NCBI GenBank assembly: GCA_018712345.1
Contig: DVHG01000017.1
Span: 1 to 64,000, forward strand
Direction of reading: 5' to 3'
DNA length: 64,000 bases
Source of the DNA: Candidatus Onthovicinus excrementipullorum
GTDB taxonomy: Bacteria > Bacillota > Clostridia > Oscillospirales > Acutalibacteraceae
The position numbers and the translations under genes were made by a program. Positions within the stretch are counted from its first letter, which is position 1. Every line of letters begins with the position of its first letter. Positions 46,494 through 54,862 of the stretch are shown here, in pieces. The notes beneath the pieces are model-generated. The model saw only the letters and a program-made list of their open reading frames with translations, did not search any database and had not been told where the DNA came from.

Positions 46494-46522
46494 TTGATAT
46501 TGGATTGCAAATATGGTAAAAT
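46494..46522 (+). promoter_or_regulatory. Promoter of thyX
   Basis: TTGATA (46494-46499) and TAAAAT (46517-46522) with a 17-bp spacer, 29 nt before the ATG. Confidence 0.65.
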
Positions 46523-46551
46523 GATGTCAAATCCTTAGGAGGTATGGGAGA

Positions 46552-47925
46552 ATGAACGAAATCCGCTCAACAGTTAAAATTGTCGGTCACACCGACTGCG
46601 GAGAGGCCATCTGTGCAGCCGGCGGACGCATTTCCACCCTCAGCGGAAATGCAACCGAGATTCTGGAGAAATCCGGCGATCCGCAAAAGAATGCCGCCCT
46701 GATCGGGAAAGTGGCCGCGTCCGGCCACACCTCCGTCATTGAGCACATCAGCTTTAATCTGGCGTTCACCAATGTCTCCGTGCTGGTGGAGCAGTTTATG
46801 ATTGAGTTCCGCCTGGCCTCCTTCACCGTAAAATCGCGCCGGTATGTGGATTTTTCCGACGCGGGATTTTTCACCCCGGAAATTGCGGATGCACAGGAGC
46901 GTGAAAAGTTCATCCGGGTGATGCGTGAGCGCTTTGACGATTATGCGCGCCTAACGGAACTGGGAATCCCCAAGGAAGATGCGCGTTTTGTGCTCCCCTA
47001 CTGCTTTTACAGCAATTTTCTGTGCACCCTCAACGGACGCGAGCTTTACCACGTCTTAGAGACGATGCTCTTTGGCCGTGGGGCAGCGTACCCCGAGATC
47101 AAAAAGCTCGGTGAGGAGCTGCTTGCACAGGCCTCAGAGATTGCCCCGGGCGTATTCGGCGGATTCCTGAACTGCCGTCATACCGTGTGCGATGTTCCTG
47201 TTGCAGTCCCCACCGGTATAGCCGACGCCCGTACCGATGTAAAACAGGCCCGGACAGAGCTGCTCGCCGCCACACCGGACCCGGAACAGATCGTTGCGCG
47301 CACAGCGCTGATTGAGACGGGCCTTTGCAGCGCCTCGGAAATCGAGCGTCTGATCGCTGATAAGGAGATCGTGAAGCAGATCCTTGCCTCCGTGGTGGAG
47401 TCAGACCGCCCCCGTGCGTTGGAAAACGTCAGCTTTACCTTCCGGATCAACGGGCTCTCTCTCTCCGGGATTACACACCTGGTACGGCACCGCATGCAGT
47501 CGGTCCAGATCCCGCCGCTGAAGAGCGGACGGCCGGAGGCGTACATCATTCCGCCGTCCGTCCAGGCGAATGCGCAGGCACTGGAAATTTATACGCAGGC
47601 ATTCCGCCGTGCCGCAGACTATCACCGGAGTGCGCCGGAGGAAGTCCGGGCTTATGCACTTTTAAGCGGAAATACACTCGATGTGGTCACGACGATGAAC
47701 GCACGTGAGCTTCTCCTGTTCCTGCGGCTGCGCACATGTAACCGTGCCCAGTGGGAGATCCGTGCCTACGCTGTAGAAATGCTGATGGGCCTGCGGGCCG
47801 CTGCGCCGCTCCTCTTCTCCCACTACGGACCCAGCTGCTGTGTGATGGATCACTGCCCGGAGGGGCGCCTTACCTGTGGGAAAATTCAGGAGGTCCGCCA
47901 AAAATTCCGGGGTGATTACCGATAA
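46552..47925 (+). CDS. thyX: Two-domain FAD-dependent thymidylate synthase ThyX-like protein
   Basis: A 457-residue protein, about twice the usual ThyX length, with two Thy1 domains in tandem (about 1-215 and 265-457). ThyX makes dTMP from dUMP with FAD and methylene-THF. The signature RHR-x7-S is split. The first domain reads EFR with the Ser kept (85-95), and its second motif (NGRELYHVLETMLFG) lacks the usual Arg and Gln. The second domain keeps RHR (312-314) but has Pro322 for the Ser, and carries a good TMNARELLLFLRLRTCNRAQWEIR and CPEGRLTCGK end. AGGAGG precedes the ATG. It is divergent from tmk. Confidence 0.9.
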   Translation: MNEIRSTVKIVGHTDCGEAICAAGGRISTLSGNATEILEKSGDPQKNAALIGKVAASGHTSVIEHISFNLAFTNVSVLVEQFMIEFRLASFTVKSRRYVDFSDAGFFTPEIADAQEREKFIRVMRERFDDYARLTELGIPKEDARFVLPYCFYSNFLCTLNGRELYHVLETMLFGRGAAYPEIKKLGEELLAQASEIAPGVFGGFLNCRHTVCDVPVAVPTGIADARTDVKQARTELLAATPDPEQIVARTALIETGLCSASEIERLIADKEIVKQILASVVESDRPRALENVSFTFRINGLSLSGITHLVRHRMQSVQIPPLKSGRPEAYIIPPSVQANAQALEIYTQAFRRAADYHRSAPEEVRAYALLSGNTLDVVTTMNARELLLFLRLRTCNRAQWEIRAYAVEMLMGLRAAAPLLFSHYGPSCCVMDHCPEGRLTCGKIQEVRQKFRGDYR

Positions 47926-47999
47926 ACCCCATGATTTTGTCAGGGGCTGAAAAAATTACCGCTCTCATTATAATGAGCGATACTGTTCCAAAATTCGGA

Positions 48000-48041
48000 C
48001 AGCCGCCATGTTTTTCAGAAACATGGCGGCTGAAATCTTTT
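48000..48041 (+). terminator. Terminator of thyX
   Basis: Perfect 14-bp stem (48000-48013 with 48019-48032), 5-nt loop, then AAATCTTTTG on the plus strand. Between this and the thyX stop lies a 14-bp palindrome (47964-47977) of unknown role. Confidence 0.75.
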
Positions 48042-48091
48042 GTCTTTAATGATAAGCTTGCGTGACCGAACGGTCACCTGGCACTTTTGAT

Positions 48092-48625
48092 TCATTCTGC
48101 CAATTGAAAGGATACTTCTGTACGCCCCTGACCGACGGCTTCTGCCAGGCCGGCGGCATTCTCCAGATAGCCAAGAGGCGTGTAACTGTAAGATGTGGAA
48201 AACGTTTGATAAAAAAGCACCAGGCAGTCGGAACCATACAGCATCAAGTCGCCGGACCGGATCTGTGCAGACCGCTGAGGATCAGCTGGCAGAGCTTCAT
48301 CCAAATAATAATACTTTTCATTGCCGTTAAGCTCGCTCATGCTGAGCGTCAGGGGCAGCCTCTGTACAAATGCTCTGGCAGCCTCATTATCATACAGTCT
48401 GGCGGAAAAGATTTTGCCGCCCACTGTGATTTGAAGATTCATCCTAAAATCATCCGCTTTCTGCGCATCGGTATCAGACGGGGGTTCAGCAATGATCTGC
48501 GCGCCCTGCCCTGTGCTCTGTGGATCCTCGGGCTGTTTCCCGGACATTTCGGATTCCGAACCACTGCAGGCTGTCAGCGAGATCAGCGCAATTCCCACAA
48601 GAAAAGATATCATTGCCTTTTTCAC
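48092..48625 (-). CDS. Lipoprotein with a cyclophilin-like fold domain
   Basis: A 177-residue predicted lipoprotein. A lipobox LTAC follows the N-terminal hydrophobic segment; a polar linker (about 22-55) leads to a cyclophilin-like-fold domain with FSARLYDNEAARAFVQRLP, SELNGNEKYYYL and GDLMLYGSDCLVLFY. Such domains are common in Firmicutes and have no known function. The start is probably GTG at 48625 (GTG AAA AAG), with GGGAAGTG upstream. It follows the DUF3737 gene on the same strand. Confidence 0.82.
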   Translation of the reverse strand: MKKAMISFLVGIALISLTACSGSESEMSGKQPEDPQSTGQGAQIIAEPPSDTDAQKADDFRMNLQITVGGKIFSARLYDNEAARAFVQRLPLTLSMSELNGNEKYYYLDEALPADPQRSAQIRSGDLMLYGSDCLVLFYQTFSTSYSYTPLGYLENAAGLAEAVGQGRTEVSFQLAE

Positions 48626-48655
48626 TTCAATCACTTCCCGGCTTGATTCAGAACT

Positions 48656-49534
48656 TTATGCGCAGGCGCAGGATTTGCCCACCTCTTTTATTGTGCCTGT
48701 ATCCCGAATGATAACCTCACCCTTCGCGTTTTCGTCATCCAGGATTAATTCACCCACTGTCGGCACCATAATATGGCCTGCATAGGGATTTTTAATACTG
48801 AGGACCGGGGTCAGGATTGTGGCCTCCACCTCCGATTTTTCAAAGGCGAGGTCCGTATCGATCATTTCGCAATTGATCAGCTTCAAATTTTTGCAGTAGC
48901 AAAGCGGCTGTGTTCCGATGATTTTACAGTTTTCAAAGGTGACGTTCTCACAGTACCAGGCCAGATACTCGCCTTTGACAATGCTGTTTTTTACTGTTAC
49001 ATGTTTGGCGTGCCAGAAGGCATCCTTGGTGTCAAACACGCAGTTCTCAAAGACGGAGTCCTCAATGTACTGGAAGGAATACTTCCCCTTCAACTGGACG
49101 TTTTGGAAAGTCAGGTGATCCGCACGCATCATGAAGTATTCGCTGCCAGCCGTGCAGTTTTCCATCCGCATGCCGCGCACCGACCAGCCGAATTCCGGCG
49201 AGAGGATCTCACAATCGCGCATGGCAACTTCACTGCATTCGCGCAGCGCTTTGATCCCGTGCAGCTTGGTGCCTGTCATTTGAATATGATCGGAATACCA
49301 GAGCGCCGCCCGGCAGAACTCAGTCATTTCCGAGCCGTTGATTTTAAGTCCGTGGTCATGCCAGAAGGGGTAGCGCAGATTAAAGTAACAGTGATCCACC
49401 TGAATATCCGCGCATTCCTTAAAGGCACTTTCTCCGTCGGCGGGGCCGTCAAAAATGCAGTCTTTTACCAAAATATCCTTACTCCCGTACAGGGCACGTT
49501 CCGCATCAAAGGTCTGATTCTGAATAATTCTCAT
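48656..49534 (-). CDS. DUF3737 right-handed beta-helix-like protein
   Basis: A 292-residue protein of the DUF3737 family (PF12541). It consists of tandem short repeats of the kind VKDCIFDG, VDHCYFN, MRDCEIL, FENCVFD, FENCKII and LINCEMI, a right-handed beta-helix pattern. The N-terminal NQTFDAERALYGSKDI and FWHDHGLKING are family markers. No signal peptide is seen. The function is unknown. GGAGG precedes the ATG at 49534. It is preceded in the operon by a small helical protein and faces a divergent LysR regulator, which likely controls it. Confidence 0.85.
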   Translation of the reverse strand: MRIIQNQTFDAERALYGSKDILVKDCIFDGPADGESAFKECADIQVDHCYFNLRYPFWHDHGLKINGSEMTEFCRAALWYSDHIQMTGTKLHGIKALRECSEVAMRDCEILSPEFGWSVRGMRMENCTAGSEYFMMRADHLTFQNVQLKGKYSFQYIEDSVFENCVFDTKDAFWHAKHVTVKNSIVKGEYLAWYCENVTFENCKIIGTQPLCYCKNLKLINCEMIDTDLAFEKSEVEATILTPVLSIKNPYAGHIMVPTVGELILDDENAKGEVIIRDTGTIKEVGKSCACA

Positions 49535-49566
49535 TGAAAAGCCTCCATTATATATCAGATGAAAAA

Positions 49567-49809
49567 TCACGTTTTAATTTTATTTTTCCGGATCTGGTAG
49601 ACCAGATAATCCAAACAATCGATCCTTTTTTCTTCCTGATGCACACGGCTGAGGAGTGACTGCCTGTGGTCGGACAGAAGCCGGAGCTGCCGGTCCACTT
49701 CCCCACTCTCCATACAGCTCAAAAAGGCGGAGATTGTGTCAGGATCACATCCGGCATCCTTTAAATTCTGAATTACTGCCTGTGTTTCCTGGATGTTCAT
49801 GCTGTTCAT
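49567..49809 (-). CDS. Small helical protein paired with DUF3737
   Basis: An 80-residue, mainly helical and charged protein (TQAVIQNLKDAGC; RQLRLLSDHRQSLLSRVHQEEKRIDCLDYLVYQI). Such small proteins are often encoded next to DUF3737 genes; no function is known. The ATG at 49809 has GGAG only 4 nt upstream, so the ATG three codons later may be the real start. First gene of the divergent operon. Confidence 0.7.
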   Translation of the reverse strand: MNSMNIQETQAVIQNLKDAGCDPDTISAFLSCMESGEVDRQLRLLSDHRQSLLSRVHQEEKRIDCLDYLVYQIRKNKIKT

Positions 49810-49850
49810 CACGCTCCTCTGTGCGTATGATCTCTGTTTGCCGCAATTCT

Positions 49851-49879
49851 ATTATATGACCAACCGCACACAATATCAA
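49851..49879 (-). promoter_or_regulatory. Promoter of the small-protein/DUF3737 operon
   Basis: Minus-strand TTGATA (plus 49874-49879) and TATAAT (49851-49856) with a 17-bp spacer. A LysR-type inverted repeat directly abuts the -35 box. Confidence 0.7.
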
Positions 49880-49910
49880 ATACCTATATTTAATACGGAT
49901 TCATAGGTAT
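49880..49910. promoter_or_regulatory. Candidate LysR operator (activation site)
   Basis: Inverted repeat ATACCTAT (49880-49887) and ATAGGTAT (49903-49910), which contains the T-N11-A type spacing of LysR sites. It adjoins the -35 box of the DUF3737 operon, the usual place for activation. Confidence 0.5.
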
Positions 49911-49973
49911 AAACTATTTTTGTTTTTTGAAATGAAAACAAAATATAGATTTAAATTATTGGGTCTAACGTTG

Positions 49974-49990
49974 TATAGTTGCAGACTATA
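49974..49990. promoter_or_regulatory. Candidate LysR operator (autoregulation)
   Basis: Perfect 6-bp inverted repeat TATAGT (49974-49979) and ACTATA (49985-49990) that overlaps the lysR -35 box, so binding would block it. Confidence 0.45.
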
Positions 49991-50007
49991 TTATTTCGTG
50001 CTATACT
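49979..50007 (+). promoter_or_regulatory. Promoter of the LysR gene
   Basis: TTGCAG (49979-49984) and TATACT (50002-50007) with a 17-bp spacer, 19 nt before the ATG. Confidence 0.65.
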
Positions 50008-50026
50008 GGGGACCGGAGGCGATCGT

Positions 50027-50920
50027 ATGGAATTACGGGTCCTGCAATATTTTCTGGCGGTGGCGCGGGAACAGAGCATCTCTGCGGCAGCTCAATCCCT
50101 GCACCTCTCCCAGCCTACACTGTCCACCCAACTCAAAGCGCTGGAGCAGGAATTGGGAAAGCAGCTGCTGATCCGCGGATCAAAGGGCTCGCGAAAAGTG
50201 ACCCTGACCGAAGAGGGAATGATCCTGCGCAAGCGCGCGGAGGAAATTCTTGATTTAGTTCAAAAAGCAGAGCATGAAATTTCACTCTCGTCCGATGCCA
50301 TTGCCGGAGACGTGTGCATCGGCGCGGGAGAGTCGCAGGCCATCCGCCTGTTTGCAAAGGCCGCAAAGGAACTGCGCACCGCCTATCCGGATATTCATTA
50401 TCATATTTTCAGCGGAAATTCTGTCTATGTAATGGAGCAGCTTGAAAAGGGACTGATTGACTTCGGTCTTGTATATGGTCCCGTGGATTCAACAAAGTAT
50501 GAAGCCCTGAGCATACCGGTTAAAGACCTCTGGGGGGTCCTGATGCGCAAGGATGATCCTCTTGCTGAAAAGGAGGCCATACAGGCGGAGGATCTGTGGG
50601 ATAAACCGCTGATTCTCTCCAACCAGAAAAGCGACGGCTGGCCCCTCACCACCTGGCTGAAACGGGATCCGGGCCGGCTCAACATTGTGTCCACGTATAA
50701 TTTGCTGTTCAATGCCTCCCTGCTGACCAGTGAGGGCTTTGGCTACACGCTCTGTTTTGACCGCCTGATCAACACAACCGGGGACAGCGATCTGTGCTTC
50801 CGCCCCCTCTCGCCAAGGCTGGAGTCTGCTGCCTCCATTGTCTGGAAAAAGTATCAGATCCTCTCCAAGGCGGCGGAAAAGTTCTTGCAGCAGCTGGGGC
50901 ATATCTTTGAATCGGCCTGA
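50027..50920 (+). CDS. LysR family transcriptional regulator
   Basis: A 297-residue LysR-type regulator. The N-terminal winged helix-turn-helix is MELRVLQYFLAVAREQSISAAA followed by SQPTLSTQLKALEQELG (about 1-60). A helical linker and a two-part effector domain (about 90-297) follow. GGAGG precedes the ATG at 50027. It is divergent from the DUF3737 operon and probably controls it and itself; the effector is unknown. Confidence 0.93.
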   Translation: MELRVLQYFLAVAREQSISAAAQSLHLSQPTLSTQLKALEQELGKQLLIRGSKGSRKVTLTEEGMILRKRAEEILDLVQKAEHEISLSSDAIAGDVCIGAGESQAIRLFAKAAKELRTAYPDIHYHIFSGNSVYVMEQLEKGLIDFGLVYGPVDSTKYEALSIPVKDLWGVLMRKDDPLAEKEAIQAEDLWDKPLILSNQKSDGWPLTTWLKRDPGRLNIVSTYNLLFNASLLTSEGFGYTLCFDRLINTTGDSDLCFRPLSPRLESAASIVWKKYQILSKAAEKFLQQLGHIFESA

Positions 50921-50965
50921 TCCTCCAGCTCGGTTTATCTCCAATTCATCATTCGATTTGTTAAA

Positions 50966-50998
50966 AAGCGGCGGCACCCGAAACGGATGCCGCCGCTT
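50966..50998. terminator. Terminator between the LysR gene and the ABC operon
   Basis: Perfect 11-bp stem 50966-50976 with 50988-50998 and a small inner stem, between convergent genes. The A5 before it gives a U tract for the minus-strand ABC operon. Confidence 0.7.
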
Positions 50999-51030
50999 AC
51001 TGATACGGTAAGTGTATATGGAATAATCTC

Positions 51031-51804
51031 TCAGTTGCCGCACTCAATGCTGATATCGTTGAACACATCCAGCAGCGCGTCGATATTGGTCTCCGCCTTT
51101 TCCTGGCCGGCGATATCGCGGACACACTGCCCCTCGTGGAGCATTACCAGACGGCTGCCGTACTCTACGGCAAAACGCAGGTTATGGGTGACCATCAGGG
51201 TGGTGATGTGTTTTTCCTCGATCAGCTTCCGGGTCAGGTCCATGACCGTCCGGGAGGACTTGGGATCGAGCGCTGCCGTGTGCTCGTCAAGCAGCAGCAG
51301 GTCGATATCCGTCATGTTCGCGATAATCAGCGCGAGAGCCTGACGCTGACCGCCCGACAGCGTGCCCACTTTGGCGTTTAGCCGGTTTTCAAGCCCCATG
51401 GAGCAGGCGGACAGAAGTTCCTGATAATAAACCGTGCGCTTTTTGCTCACAGCCGGCGTCAGACCGAACGGCCTGTTCTTGGAGTCCGCAAGCGCCATAT
51501 TTTCCAGGATTGTCAAATCGGCACAGCTCCCCTTCTGCGGGTCCTGAAAAACGCGGCCGATATGTCTGGCACGCCGGAACTCCCGCTGCCGGGTGAGATC
51601 CTTCCCCTCAAAGAGGATCCTGCCGCTGTCCGGGGTGAGCGATCCGGAGATCAGGTTCAGCAAAGTCGTCTTTCCTGAGCCGTTGGAGCCGACAATAGAG
51701 ACGAACTCCCCCTTTTCAACAGAAAAATTAAAGTGGTCAAACACCTTGTGTTCATCCGGTGTGCCTTTCCCGAAGGAGACCGTAACATCCTCAATCTTCA
51801 GCAA
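51031..51804 (-). CDS. ABC transporter ATP-binding protein, TrpZ-like
   Basis: A 257-residue ABC ATPase. Walker A GSNGSGKTT (about 36-44), signature LSGGQRQALALIIA, Walker B LLLLDEHTAALDP and the H-loop VTHNLRFA are present. It pairs with the permease and solute-binding protein of the ABC_sub_bind class (TrpXYZ-like). The start is probably TTG at 51804, since AAGGGG is 8 nt upstream; the GTG three codons before it touches the site. It overlaps the permease stop. Confidence 0.88.
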   Translation of the reverse strand: MLKIEDVTVSFGKGTPDEHKVFDHFNFSVEKGEFVSIVGSNGSGKTTLLNLISGSLTPDSGRILFEGKDLTRQREFRRARHIGRVFQDPQKGSCADLTILENMALADSKNRPFGLTPAVSKKRTVYYQELLSACSMGLENRLNAKVGTLSGGQRQALALIIANMTDIDLLLLDEHTAALDPKSSRTVMDLTRKLIEEKHITTLMVTHNLRFAVEYGSRLVMLHEGQCVRDIAGQEKAETNIDALLDVFNDISIECGN

Positions 51805-52711
51805 TTTCAGCACCCCTTTTCTTGTTCATCAATCTGCCGGCCACGAGAGCGACGGTGAAGAGGACCGCCATGAGCAGTTTCAGATATTCCGTCGGCAAGC
51901 CGAGCGCCAGAGCAACGGAAAGGCAGGCCTTATAGATCACCGCGCCGATGATGACCTTCGTCGTATCCTTCATGAAGCGCACCTTGCGGAACAGGCTGGT
52001 ACCGATGATGACGGAAGCCAGACCAATCACCACCATGCCCGTGCCCATCTGCAGGTCCGCCGACCCCTTCTGCTGCGCAATCAGGGACCCTGCCAGCGCA
52101 GCAAAGCCATTGCCGATCGCCAGACCGAGGATTTTCATCATGCCGGGGTCCTTCCCCAGCATTTTGACGTACTGCTGATTGTTACCGGCAGCGCGCAGCA
52201 GCAGCCCGGACTTGGTCTTGAGGTACAGGTCCATCACGATCTTAAACAGCAGGACGAGGACAATCAGAAGAATCACGGCGCGCAGCTGATAGGATCCGAT
52301 ATACTGCGGAATCACGCTGGCCGGTGCGGTGTTGAAGATCGTCTCCCCGTTGAAGAACGAGGCGATGGACATTCCGTCCGTACCCGCCATCATAATGACC
52401 AGATTGATGGACAGCAGGGCCGTCATCACCAGAATTCCGCATAGCAGCGGGCGGATCTTAAGCTTGACATTCAGAAGGCCTGTGATGCTCCCGGCAACAG
52501 CGCCCGCCGCAAAGGATACAACACAGCAGATCCACGGATTGACCCCGGACAGAATCATTACGCCGGTCAGCACGGCGCCGAGCGGAACCGTGCCGTCCAC
52601 GGACAGGTCCGGAAAATCAAGAATGCTGAATGTGATATAGACGCCCAGTGCCAGAACGGCATACATCATGCCCTCCTCCAGCGTCACCTTGAGGATATTG
52701 AAAAGTTCCAA
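51791..52711 (-). CDS. ABC transporter permease, TrpY-like
   Basis: A 306-residue permease of the branched-chain amino acid/ribose type fold, with about eight to nine hydrophobic segments. ITFSILDFPDLSVDGTVPLGAV near residue 27 is typical of the TrpY/ABC_sub_bind-associated permeases. The start is TTG with GGAGG 8 nt upstream. It is the middle gene of the transporter operon. Confidence 0.88.
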   Translation of the reverse strand: MELFNILKVTLEEGMMYAVLALGVYITFSILDFPDLSVDGTVPLGAVLTGVMILSGVNPWICCVVSFAAGAVAGSITGLLNVKLKIRPLLCGILVMTALLSINLVIMMAGTDGMSIASFFNGETIFNTAPASVIPQYIGSYQLRAVILLIVLVLLFKIVMDLYLKTKSGLLLRAAGNNQQYVKMLGKDPGMMKILGLAIGNGFAALAGSLIAQQKGSADLQMGTGMVVIGLASVIIGTSLFRKVRFMKDTTKVIIGAVIYKACLSVALALGLPTEYLKLLMAVLFTVALVAGRLMNKKRGAEIAED

Positions 52712-52786
52712 TCCTCACACCTCCGTAAAAATCAGGGAATACGGCGGGTGAAGCCCGCCGCACCCTGTCTGTTTCATATAGCCCGA

Positions 52787-53788
52787 TTACTGCTGATTGG
52801 TCTCAACCCGTTCCGCAGAGTCATATTCCGCCGGAATCGTGATATTAAAACTGGCCGCAACAGCCTCATTTACAACGGGAGTGGGATTTTCAATGCTCTC
52901 GACCGGGATGGAGCCGGCATTTGTGCCGCCGAGGATCTTCCCAACCATGGCACCCGTCTGGTTCCCGAGTGCGACATAATCGAGCCCTTCGGAGGCAATG
53001 CAGCCGTTCTTGACCTGCTCAATCTCCGATCCGTAGACCGGAATGCCTGCCTCGTTGGCGCGTGCAAGAACGGTCTGGAGATTGGTCACCACGTTGTTAT
53101 CCGTAAAATTGTTGATGCAGTCCACCTGGGAGGCCAGCGTTGCAGCCGCCTGCGGGATATCCGAGGCGTTCTGGACCCCGGTCGCCACGATCTCAAATCC
53201 GTATTTGGGTGCGAGCTCCCTGAATTTTTCCAGATGGGAGAGGGAATTGGACTCGTTCGTCGTGTAGAGGACGCCGATCTTTGTGGCATCCGGCTGGAGC
53301 GCGCGGATCATCTGCATCTGCTGCTCCAGCGGCAGGAAATCGGATGTGCCTGTGCAGTTGCCGCCGGGGGCATTCATATCCGCCACGAGACCCGCCTCCA
53401 CAGGGTCGGACACCGCGCAGAAGACCACCTGAGTGCTCGTACCCTGCGCCTTGCCATAAGCGGCCAGCGCGGCGGGCGTCGCAATTCCGACAATCACATC
53501 ATAATTTTTAGCAACCATGTTGGCGGCCAGCTGCTCCGCAGTCTCCGTGGAGTTCTGGGCGTTCTGATAGTCGATCCGGACATTCTCGCCATCCTTGTAA
53601 CCAGCGGCCTCAATGCCCTGGATCAGGCCGTTATAGCAGTTGTCCAGAGAGGGGTGCGCGGCGTACTGAATAATGCCAACGGTCGGGAGGTCCGTATTTC
53701 CTCCGCCATTCCCCGCACAAGCGGCGGCGGTGACGGCAATCATGGCAATGGAGAGGACGGCGGCAAAAATCTTTACAAACTTTTTCAT
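52787..53788 (-). CDS. ABC transporter substrate-binding lipoprotein, TrpX-like
   Basis: A 333-residue lipoprotein of the ABC_sub_bind family (PF04392). The signal peptide ends in a lipobox TAAAC with Cys24. The mature protein has the two-lobed periplasmic-binding fold: VGIIQYAAHPSLDNCYNGLIQGIE, VVFCAVSDPVEAGLV and KIGVLYTTNESNS. AAGGAG lies 8 nt before the ATG. A T-box leader with a TGG specifier precedes it, which points to tryptophan (inference). Confidence 0.9.
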   Translation of the reverse strand: MKKFVKIFAAVLSIAMIAVTAAACAGNGGGNTDLPTVGIIQYAAHPSLDNCYNGLIQGIEAAGYKDGENVRIDYQNAQNSTETAEQLAANMVAKNYDVIVGIATPAALAAYGKAQGTSTQVVFCAVSDPVEAGLVADMNAPGGNCTGTSDFLPLEQQMQMIRALQPDATKIGVLYTTNESNSLSHLEKFRELAPKYGFEIVATGVQNASDIPQAAATLASQVDCINNFTDNNVVTNLQTVLARANEAGIPVYGSEIEQVKNGCIASEGLDYVALGNQTGAMVGKILGGTNAGSIPVESIENPTPVVNEAVAASFNITIPAEYDSAERVETNQQ

Positions 53789-53888
53789 GGTAAAAACTCC
53801 TTTTGATAAAATTAAAATGGATTTTAATGGGGAATTTTTATCCACGCCATCGTTCCTTCAGCAATATCATCAGTAACCAGCTCCTGTC

Positions 53889-54160
53889 AAAAAAAAGTCC
53901 CTAAGGCTCTGCTGTAAGCCTTAGGGACAGGATTAACAAACTCCTGCGGTGCCACCCACATTCACCAAAATGGTGCTCTCACCGTGCACGATCATGCACG
54001 CCCCGCTGTAACGGTCGGGCTCCGTCTCCCCTACTCAGAAAGCTTTTCGGTTCGCCCTCGTGAGTCCATTCACGCTGCCTATGTCGCCTGCTTGCACCAC
54101 CCGCAGGCTCTCTGAAGACAATCGGCCGCGCTACTACTCTCACTCGTTGGTTTAATAATT
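53889..54160 (-). promoter_or_regulatory. T-box riboswitch, probable tryptophan specifier
   Basis: On the minus strand a leader of about 270 nt holds the hallmarks of a T-box. The conserved T-box sequence TGGGTGGCACCGC lies at plus 53946-53958. An intrinsic terminator follows: stem 53897-53908 with 53917-53928 and a U8 tract at 53889-53896. In stem I the loop GAATGGA gives TGG as specifier (plus 54066-54068), followed by a purine. Uncharged tRNA-Trp would then favour read-through into the transporter genes. The specifier is placed by eye from the loop context. Confidence 0.88.
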
Positions 54161-54166
54161 TGTTTT

Positions 54167-54195
54167 ATTATATGCGATCCGAATCGATTTGTCAA
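54167..54195 (-). promoter_or_regulatory. Promoter of the T-box/ABC operon
   Basis: Fully consensus minus-strand TTGACA (plus 54190-54195) and TATAAT (54167-54172) with a 17-bp spacer. Confidence 0.85.
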
Positions 54196-54201
54196 TACCT
54201 G

Positions 54202-54861
54202 TCAAACGAGTTTTTTCTTATACATAATGTGCGCTCCGACCAGGGAGACGATCAGCCCGATCGGGATCAAAACGCCGATCCCGATATCCCCTTTGAAACC
54301 CAGACAGATCAGGATGACCACAATGGGGAGGATGGAGATCTTCCAGTGCTTGGCAAAGTAGGTCGCACCGAGCGCCCCAAACAGTGCTGGGACCACCTGC
54401 TGAAAGGCTGTGGCAAAGGGAGAGCCCTCGCCCGTTATGTACGGAAGAACAGGGCTGAACAGCAGTACGCCCAGCGCGATAATGCCCGTGGTTACAATGG
54501 AGCTGGTCGCCACGGAGATGGTGGAGATCACTTCCCCCTCCTCCGTATTGCTCTTGACGCCCGCATTCTCCATCGCGTTGAGGGCGCAGGGCATTTTCAG
54601 GTTGGTGATGTTTCCGGTCACAAACCCCAGATAGGTGGCCCCCGCCCCCATCATGGGCGAATAGGTGAGCACCTCGACGACTGCGGAAGGATAAAAGATC
54701 AACGCGATCGGCGCCAGCCCCTTTAAAATCACTTCCGCCTGCGGCCAGACTCCGAGATAGGCGCTGATGGAGATCGGAATCATCAGCATGACGAGCAGCG
54801 CCGCGACAGTCCAGATTCTGCCGTAAAGATGGACACTGTCCATATAATTCTTCGCGAGCAT
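54202..54861 (-). CDS. Membrane protein partner of DUF5058, possible transporter subunit
   Basis: A 219-residue protein with about six to seven hydrophobic segments and no known domain I can name. A conserved-looking stretch is TYSPMMGAGATYLGFVTGNITNLKMPCALNA. It starts 1 nt after the DUF5058 stop with GGAGGGG upstream, so the two are likely made in equal amounts and may form one membrane complex. The substrate is unknown. Confidence 0.7.
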   Translation of the reverse strand: MLAKNYMDSVHLYGRIWTVAALLVMLMIPISISAYLGVWPQAEVILKGLAPIALIFYPSAVVEVLTYSPMMGAGATYLGFVTGNITNLKMPCALNAMENAGVKSNTEEGEVISTISVATSSIVTTGIIALGVLLFSPVLPYITGEGSPFATAFQQVVPALFGALGATYFAKHWKISILPIVVILICLGFKGDIGIGVLIPIGLIVSLVGAHIMYKKKLV

Positions 54862-54862
54862 C

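Noticed and set aside
47964..47977. A 14-bp palindrome after thyX as an operator
   Set aside because: No promoter or gene start is next to it and it is AT-rich; not enough support.
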